Assembly: GCA_902798755.1 (NCBI GenBank)
Contig: CADBYC010000002.1
Coordinates: forward strand, 67,637 to 102,604
DNA from: an uncultured Ruminococcus sp.
GTDB lineage: Bacteria; Bacillota; Clostridia; Oscillospirales; Acutalibacteraceae
Direction of reading: 5' to 3'
Length of the DNA: 34,968 nt
Shown here: piece after piece, positions 30,529-34,968 of the stretch
How positions within the stretch are numbered: the first letter of the stretch is position 1
How the letters are laid out: each line of letters starts with the position of its first letter
The notes under the pieces: generated by a model
What the model was told of the DNA's origin: nothing
Databases searched by the model: none
The model's input: the letters and a program-made list of their open reading frames with translations, nothing else
Position numbers and translations under genes: made by a program

Positions 30529-31982
30529 AGCTTGACACCCCACTTTGTTTCGATAAATTTGTCCTCTTTCTGCTCATACTGATAAGCAAGGTTGAGGATG
30601 GTCTTTTCGTCGAACTTCTTGCCGATCAGCTGCATGCCGATGGGTAGCCCCTCACTGTCAACGCCGCAGGGGATCGACACGCCAGGCAGACCCGCCGCGT
30701 TGACCGGTACGGTGCAGATATCCGAGAGATACGCCTCGAGCTGATCAGTCTCCTCGCCGAAGAGATAGCCGTTCTTGAACGCGGTCACGGGAGCGGTCGG
30801 CGCAAGAATGACGTCGCATACTTCAAACGCTCTGTCAAACGCTTCAACGATCGCGCCGCGCAGATTGACCGCCTTTTTATAGTAAGCGTCATAGTAGCCC
30901 GCGGACAGCACATAGGTGCCCATCAGGATACGGCGCTGGACTTCCTTGCCAAATCCCTCGCTGCGGGTACGGCAGATCATGTCGTGCGTACCGTTATAGT
31001 GCTCGGCTTTGTAGCCGTAACGGATACCGTCATAGCGACCGAGGTTGGATGAAGCCTCCGCCATCGCGAGGATATAATAGCAGGGCAGAGCGAATTTCAG
31101 CTCAGGGAAATCGAAATAGACGATCTCGGCGCCCATCTCCTCATACGCCTTTGCCGCGTCGAGGACAGCCTGCTTGACGTCCTCGCGAACGCCGTCGAGG
31201 TACTGGTTGGCGATACCGATCTTCTTGCCCTTGATATCATCATACAAGGTCGGCAGAGCAGGCTCGCTGCCCTGAGAGGTGGAGTCGCGCTCGTCATACT
31301 TTGCGATCGCGTCAAAGACGATCGCCGCGTCCTCTACGTCGTGGGTGATCGGTCCGATCTGGTCGAAGGAGCTGGCATAAGCGATCAGACCGTAACGAGA
31401 TACCGCGCCGTAGGTGGGCTTTAGGCCGACGATACCGCAGAAGGAAGCGGGCTGACGGATAGAGCCGCCCGTATCGGAGCCTAAACCGTAAACGGCGAGA
31501 TTACCGCCGACAGCAGAGGCGACGCCGCCCGAAGAACCGCCCGCGACATGGTCGAGGCTGTGCGGATTCTTTGAGCCGCCATAGTAAGAGGTCTCACAGG
31601 AGGAGCCCATCGCGAACTCGTCCATATTGGTCTTGCCGAGCATGACCACGCCCTCTTTCTGGAGCAGCTCATACACGGTCGCGTCATAGATCGGTTTATA
31701 GCCTGTCAGGATCTTGGACGCGCAGGTGGTCTCAATGCCCTTGGTGGAGATATTGTCCTTCAAGGTCATCGGGATACCCTCGAGCATACCGATCTCCTGT
31801 CCCGCGGCGATCTTGCGATCGACCTCCTCAGCCTGAGCCAAAGCGACCTCGGGCGTAACGGTGATATAAGCGTTTAATTCTTTATTAGAATTTTCAATAG
31901 CTTCTAAATATTTCTTTGTCAGGTCAACACAGGATATCTCCTTATTGACCAGCATTTCATGAATTTTCTTGATCTGTCCCAT
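30525..31982 (-). CDS. gatA: Aspartyl/glutamyl-tRNA amidotransferase subunit A
   Basis: GatA is the glutaminase subunit that releases ammonia from glutamine for the GatB site. The 485-residue amidase-signature protein has the Lys in MTLKDNIS (near residue 79), the glycine/serine-rich VAGGSSGGVASAV loop and the nucleophilic serine in GSDTGGSIRQPASFCG. The start at 31982 lies one base after the gatC stop. The ribosome site is weak (AGAGAG), consistent with coupled translation from gatC. All catalytic residues are present. Confidence 0.97.
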   Translation of the reverse strand: MGQIKKIHEMLVNKEISCVDLTKKYLEAIENSNKELNAYITVTPEVALAQAEEVDRKIAAGQEIGMLEGIPMTLKDNISTKGIETTCASKILTGYKPIYDATVYELLQKEGVVMLGKTNMDEFAMGSSCETSYYGGSKNPHSLDHVAGGSSGGVASAVGGNLAVYGLGSDTGGSIRQPASFCGIVGLKPTYGAVSRYGLIAYASSFDQIGPITHDVEDAAIVFDAIAKYDERDSTSQGSEPALPTLYDDIKGKKIGIANQYLDGVREDVKQAVLDAAKAYEEMGAEIVYFDFPELKFALPCYYILAMAEASSNLGRYDGIRYGYKAEHYNGTHDMICRTRSEGFGKEVQRRILMGTYVLSAGYYDAYYKKAVNLRGAIVEAFDRAFEVCDVILAPTAPVTAFKNGYLFGEETDQLEAYLSDICTVPVNAAGLPGVSIPCGVDSEGLPIGMQLIGKKFDEKTILNLAYQYEQKEDKFIETKWGVKL

Positions 31983-31983
31983 G

Positions 31984-32262
31984 TCACGCTCTCTTTCTGA
32001 CGAGGAAGTGATCCTCCGCCTGTTCGGGGGCGTTCTTGAGGATTTCCTCGACGGGTAAGGATTCCTTGACCTCGTCGGCGCGGAAGGCGTTAGACAGGTT
32101 ATTGATATTATCGAACTCGCCGGTCTTGACGTCTACGCTGTTGATGGTGTCGGCAAAGGCGACGATCTTCTGCATTTCTTCGGTCAGACCGTCGATATCC
32201 TTCTCGTCCACAAAGAGCTTAGAGAGCAGGGCGATATTTTCGATATCTTCTCTTGTAATCAT
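31984..32262 (-). CDS. gatC: Aspartyl/glutamyl-tRNA amidotransferase subunit C
   Basis: GatC is the small subunit that clamps GatA to GatB. The 92 residues have the typical pattern: REDIENIALLSKLFVDE at the start, LTEEMQKIVAFADTINSVD in the middle, and LREDEV-like FRADEVKESLPVEEILKNAPE then FLV at the end. The ATG at 32262 has AAAGGA upstream. A longer frame continues into the repeat element upstream and is not real. Confidence 0.95.
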   Translation of the reverse strand: MITREDIENIALLSKLFVDEKDIDGLTEEMQKIVAFADTINSVDVKTGEFDNINNLSNAFRADEVKESLPVEEILKNAPEQAEDHFLVRKRA

Positions 32263-32291
32263 AATGGTTAGTCCTTTCGGAAACTTTTTTA

Positions 32292-32412
32292 CTGTCATTC
32301 CGAGGGAGCAAAGCGACCGTGGGAATTCCCTTGTCACTAATACACTGATCAGAGGGTTTCTTCCTCTCTTTGTGGGATTGCCACGGCTCCTTAACGGAGC
32401 CTCGCAATGACA
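32292..32412. repeat. Dispersed element C (copy 4) inside the aspS-gatC spacer
   Basis: The arms GTCATTCCGAGGGAGCAAAGCGACCGTGGGA-like and TGTGGGATTGCCACGG...CCTCGCAATGACA-like match copies 1-3 in inverted orientation. The element can form a long hairpin in the operon transcript. Confidence 0.85.
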
Positions 32413-32426
32413 ATGTTATTTATCTT

Positions 32427-34172
32427 TTATCTTAACTTGATATGAACTTCTCTTAACTGCTGTTCGCTGACTTCACCGGGTGAGCCCATCATGACGTCCT
32501 GCGCATTAGAGTTCATCGGGAAGGCGATGACCTCGCGGATATTCTCTTCTTCGGTCAGGAGCATCAGCATACGGTCGACGCCGGGCGCCATACCCGCGTG
32601 AGGCGGAGCGCCGTACTGGAACGCGGTGTAGAGGGAACGGAATTTCTCTTTGAGATCGTCCTCGGTATAGCCCGCGATGGAGAACGCCTTCTTCATGATG
32701 TCGATGTCATGGTTACGCACAGCACCGGAAGAAAGCTCTACGCCGTTGCAGACGATGTCGTACTGGTACGCCAGCACGTCGCAGGGATCCTTTTCGAGAA
32801 GCGCCTGCATACCGCCCTGAGGCATACTGAACGGGTTGTGGGTAAAGATGATCTGACCGCTTTCCTCGTCCTGCTCAAACATCGGGAAATCGACGATGAA
32901 GCAGAAATCAAAGCGGCTCTTGTCGATCAGGTCAAGACGGGTAGCTACCTCGGTGCGGATCTGACCCGCGAGCTTCGGCGCTTCGGCGGCAGTATCGGCG
33001 ATGAAGTAGATCACGTCGCCTGCCTTGGAGCCGTTGCGCTCGATCAGCTCTTCCCTGTCGCCGGGCTTCAGGAACTTGTCAATCGGACCGTCGAACTTCA
33101 TATCCTCGGTCACCTTGACATAGCCCAGACCCTTCATACCGATGGAGAGCGCGAACTCCTCCATCTTCTTGAACCAGCTCTTGGAGCAGGACGCCGCGCC
33201 GGGCACGTTGATGGAGCGGACGCATTTTTTCAGGAAGGGTTTGAAGTCGGTCTCCTCAAACATATCGGAGATCTCAACGATCTCGAGCGGGTTGCGCAGG
33301 TCGGGTTTATCGGTACCGTACTTGAGCATAGATTCCGCAAAGGAGATACGGCGGAAAGGCGGCTTGCTGATCTCTTTATCGGTGAACTTCTTAAAGGTCT
33401 CGTACAGGACCTCTTCCGCTGTGTCAAAGACATCCTCCTGAGTCGCGAACGCCATCTCAAAGTCGAGCTGATAGAACTCGCCGGGAGAACGGTCGGCACG
33501 CGCGTCCTCATCGCGGAAGCAGGGAGCGATCTGGAAGTATTTATCGAAGCCCGAGACCATCAGAAGCTGCTTGAAGATCTGCGGTGCCTGAGGCAGCGCA
33601 TAGAACTTGCCCTTATGCTTACGCGAGGGGATCAGATAATCGCGCGCGCCCTCGGGAGAGGAAACGCCGAGAATAGGAGTATTGATCTCCATGAAGCCCA
33701 TCTCGCTCATCTTCTGACGCAGGAAGGTGATGACCTGAGAGCGCAGAAGAATGTTATTGTGTACCTTCGGATTACGCAGATCGAGGAAACGGTATCTCAG
33801 GCGGGTATCCTCGTTGGTCGCGGTGGAAGAAACGACCTCGAAGGGCAGGTTGTTTTTGCACTTGCCGAGGATCGTCAGCGTATCGGCGGTAACCTCTACC
33901 ATACCTGTCGCGATCTTCTTGTTGATGGTATCCTCGTCACGCTTGACGACCTTGCCGGAGATCGTGACGGTGCACTCGCGGTTCACTCCGTTGAGCATCG
34001 CGTCGTCATGTACGACGACCTGGGTCACGCCGTACTGGTCGCGGATATCGAGGAACATTACGCCGCCGTGGTCACGGATATTCTCCACCCAACCGGCAAG
34101 ACGGACTTCCTCCCCTATATGATTCTCTCTCAAATCTCCGCAGGTGACGGAGCGATAAATGTTTGCTTTCAT
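32427..34172 (-). CDS. aspS: Aspartyl-tRNA synthetase, probably non-discriminating
   Basis: AspRS charges tRNA(Asp) and, in non-discriminating forms, also tRNA(Asn) with aspartate. The 581-residue bacterial-type enzyme has the N-terminal OB domain (about 1-110, LAGWVENIRDHGGVMFLDI), then the class II core with TPEGARDYL-like SSPEGARDYLIPSR. Motif 2 is CFRDEDARADRSPGEFYQLD, and motif 3 is GAPPHAGMAPGVDRMLML. Motif 2 reads RADRSPGEF where the E. coli enzyme has RADRQPEF, a one-residue insertion. His35 stands where E. coli has Leu30; His there is, from memory, a mark of non-discriminating bacterial AspRS. AAAGGA lies upstream of the ATG. gatC follows across a repeat element. Confidence 0.95.
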   Translation of the reverse strand: MKANIYRSVTCGDLRENHIGEEVRLAGWVENIRDHGGVMFLDIRDQYGVTQVVVHDDAMLNGVNRECTVTISGKVVKRDEDTINKKIATGMVEVTADTLTILGKCKNNLPFEVVSSTATNEDTRLRYRFLDLRNPKVHNNILLRSQVITFLRQKMSEMGFMEINTPILGVSSPEGARDYLIPSRKHKGKFYALPQAPQIFKQLLMVSGFDKYFQIAPCFRDEDARADRSPGEFYQLDFEMAFATQEDVFDTAEEVLYETFKKFTDKEISKPPFRRISFAESMLKYGTDKPDLRNPLEIVEISDMFEETDFKPFLKKCVRSINVPGAASCSKSWFKKMEEFALSIGMKGLGYVKVTEDMKFDGPIDKFLKPGDREELIERNGSKAGDVIYFIADTAAEAPKLAGQIRTEVATRLDLIDKSRFDFCFIVDFPMFEQDEESGQIIFTHNPFSMPQGGMQALLEKDPCDVLAYQYDIVCNGVELSSGAVRNHDIDIMKKAFSIAGYTEDDLKEKFRSLYTAFQYGAPPHAGMAPGVDRMLMLLTEEENIREVIAFPMNSNAQDVMMGSPGEVSEQQLREVHIKLR

Positions 34173-34226
34173 CTTTTCATATTCCTTTCAGAAACAATTC
34201 AAGGATAAAATTCCCTATTCTGTAGT

Positions 34227-34255
34227 ATTATATCACAACCAATAGTCAAAGTAAA
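34227..34255 (-). promoter_or_regulatory. Sigma-A promoter of aspS-gatCAB
   Basis: On the minus strand TTTACT (34255-34250) and TATAAT (34232-34227) are 17 bases apart. The start near 34220 leaves a leader of about 48 bases, too short for a T-box, and none was seen. Confidence 0.75.
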
Positions 34256-34310
34256 GGCGGCAAGGCGCTTTTTTTACGATTAATTACACGCAACCGTAGT
34301 ATGAAATAGT

Positions 34311-34354
34311 AATATCCAGTATCCAGTATTCAGTTTTCATTCTTCAGTTTTCAT
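34311..34354. repeat. Heptamer tract of AGTATTC/AGTTTTC type
   Basis: Six heptamers in strict 7-base phase (AATATCC, AGTATCC, AGTATTC, AGTTTTC, ATTCTTC, AGTTTTC) lie in the gap between aspS and the amylase. They share units with 5243-5280. Confidence 0.85.
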
Positions 34355-34366
34355 CAACAAGACAAA

Positions 34367-34391
34367 AGCTCCCCTTATGAAAAGGGGAGCC
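34367..34391 (-). terminator. Terminator of the amylase gene
   Basis: On the minus strand GCTCCCCTTT and AAGGGGAGC form a stem around a short loop and TTTTGTC follows. It is 44 bases after the amylase stop. Confidence 0.85.
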
Positions 34392-34434
34392 GATTTGTGA
34401 TTCAGTTGAGTTGATCGCAACTCTTATAAGCCAA

Positions 34435-34968
34435 TTACTTGAGGTAGGTCTGGCCGGAGGGACCTACAGCGCCGGTCACGGTAGAACTACTGTTCTGCAG
34501 GACGTAAACGCGCATATTGCCCTTACCGGTGGATTCTACGCTCAGCGTACCGTTGCTAACGGTCTTCTTGGTACCGGTGACAGCGTCAACATAGGTACCG
34601 TTGGGGATATTCTTGAAGGTAGCGCCGTCTGTGACGGATACACAAGCGAGGGAGTCGACATTCTTGCCGTTGTAGTTGCCGGTGTAGCGTCTGATGTACG
34701 CCATGTTACCGCTGACATAGTTGCTGTTGGTGGTGTACTGACCCTCTTACCGGTCGCGTTGCTGTACTGCGAGAAGTCAGTGGTGTTGACGGAGCCTTCC
34801 AGATAATCGCCGAAGTACGCACGGCCGGAGTTCGCCAGAGAGATGTTGGGGCCTTCATCGATACGGCAACCCTTCTGGAACTCTACCTCACCGCCGTAAT
34901 ACAGACACGGAATACCGCGGAAGGTGAACATCAGGTCGAGGTTCTCTGCCCATGTCTGGGTACCGCCG
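34435..34968 (-). pseudogene. Alpha-amylase 3' part, reading frame broken near 34735; 5' part outside window
   Basis: From the right edge, one frame encodes GTQTWAENLDLMFTFRGIPCLYYGG, then GPNISLANSGRAYFGDYLEGSV and SQYSNATG, the end of a GH13 alpha-amylase barrel. The match ends near 34745. The expected continuation resumes in another frame near 34735 with EGQYTTNSNYVSGNMAYIRRY and runs through the C-terminal beta domain (FKNIPNGTYVDAVTG, VSNGTLSVESTGKGNMRVYVL) to a stop at 34435. About 30 residues that normally sit between NATG and the EGQY-type strand (containing LAKHIQRLN-like sequence in relatives, from memory) are also missing. This is either a real deletion plus frameshift or an assembly error. 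The rest of the gene, including a signal peptide if any, is not in view. Confidence 0.85.

Noticed and set aside
32598-34208. 536-codon plus-strand open frame antisense to aspS
   Set aside because: A shadow frame of the intact aspS gene with no domain resemblance; the same applies to the long antisense frames over nagB, galE, rsmF and adhE.
34173-34260. T-box leader before aspS
   Set aside because: The predicted leader is about 48 bases, far too short, and no T-box sequence is visible.

Overview
The window looks like chromosomal DNA of an anaerobic, endospore-forming, Gram-positive bacterium of the Clostridia, most likely an Oscillospiraceae/Ruminococcus-type gut organism. The evidence is the sporulation genes (spoIIID, spoIVA and a SipL-like coat protein gene), a reverse rubrerythrin, a fused AdhE behind a Rex-type operator, sodium-pump decarboxylase subunits, the aspS-gatCAB cluster and the end of a secreted-type alpha-amylase. 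The family assignment is inference; no rRNA or tRNA gene is present to fix it.

Layout. Bases 1-5134 (minus strand) hold amino-sugar and sugar-nucleotide genes: nagB, a stand-alone left-handed beta-helix protein and glmM, followed across a repeat-rich gap by galE. The long nagB leader carries a clear glmS self-cleaving ribozyme, an unusual place for it. Bases 5288-9237 hold a membrane UDP-GlcNAc 4,6-dehydratase type protein, spoIIID and a DegT aminotransferase, a plausible amino-sugar pair. Bases 9600-13940 hold a two-component system followed by an HtrA protease. Bases 14040-16800 hold a sirtuin and the beta and gamma subunits of a sodium-pump decarboxylase. Bases 16800-20200 hold spoIVA and sipL. 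Bases 20221-24910 hold reverse rubrerythrin, an amidase, an LUD-domain protein, rsmF, rsmA and a small membrane protein. Bases 24910-29100 hold adhE, a small-molecule kinase and a hotdog thioesterase. Bases 29116-34255 hold aspS-gatC-gatA-gatB on the minus strand. The right edge holds an alpha-amylase 3' end whose reading frame is broken.

How the genes fit together. The ribozyme senses glucosamine-6-phosphate, so its presence on the nagB-LbH-glmM messenger suggests that this operon makes cell-wall amino sugar and is shut off by its product. That would have NagB running in the aminating direction. Three sporulation genes (spoIIID, spoIVA, sipL) each have a sigma-E-like promoter with the same 14-base spacing. 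The Rex operator links adhE to the NADH/NAD+ ratio. AspRS next to GatCAB implies tRNA-dependent amidation.

Many intergenic spaces contain two classes of dispersed palindromic elements (called B and C here). Several lie between tracts of heptamer repeats that face each other. One such tract forms the 3' end of spoIIID and one directly abuts the galE stop codon.
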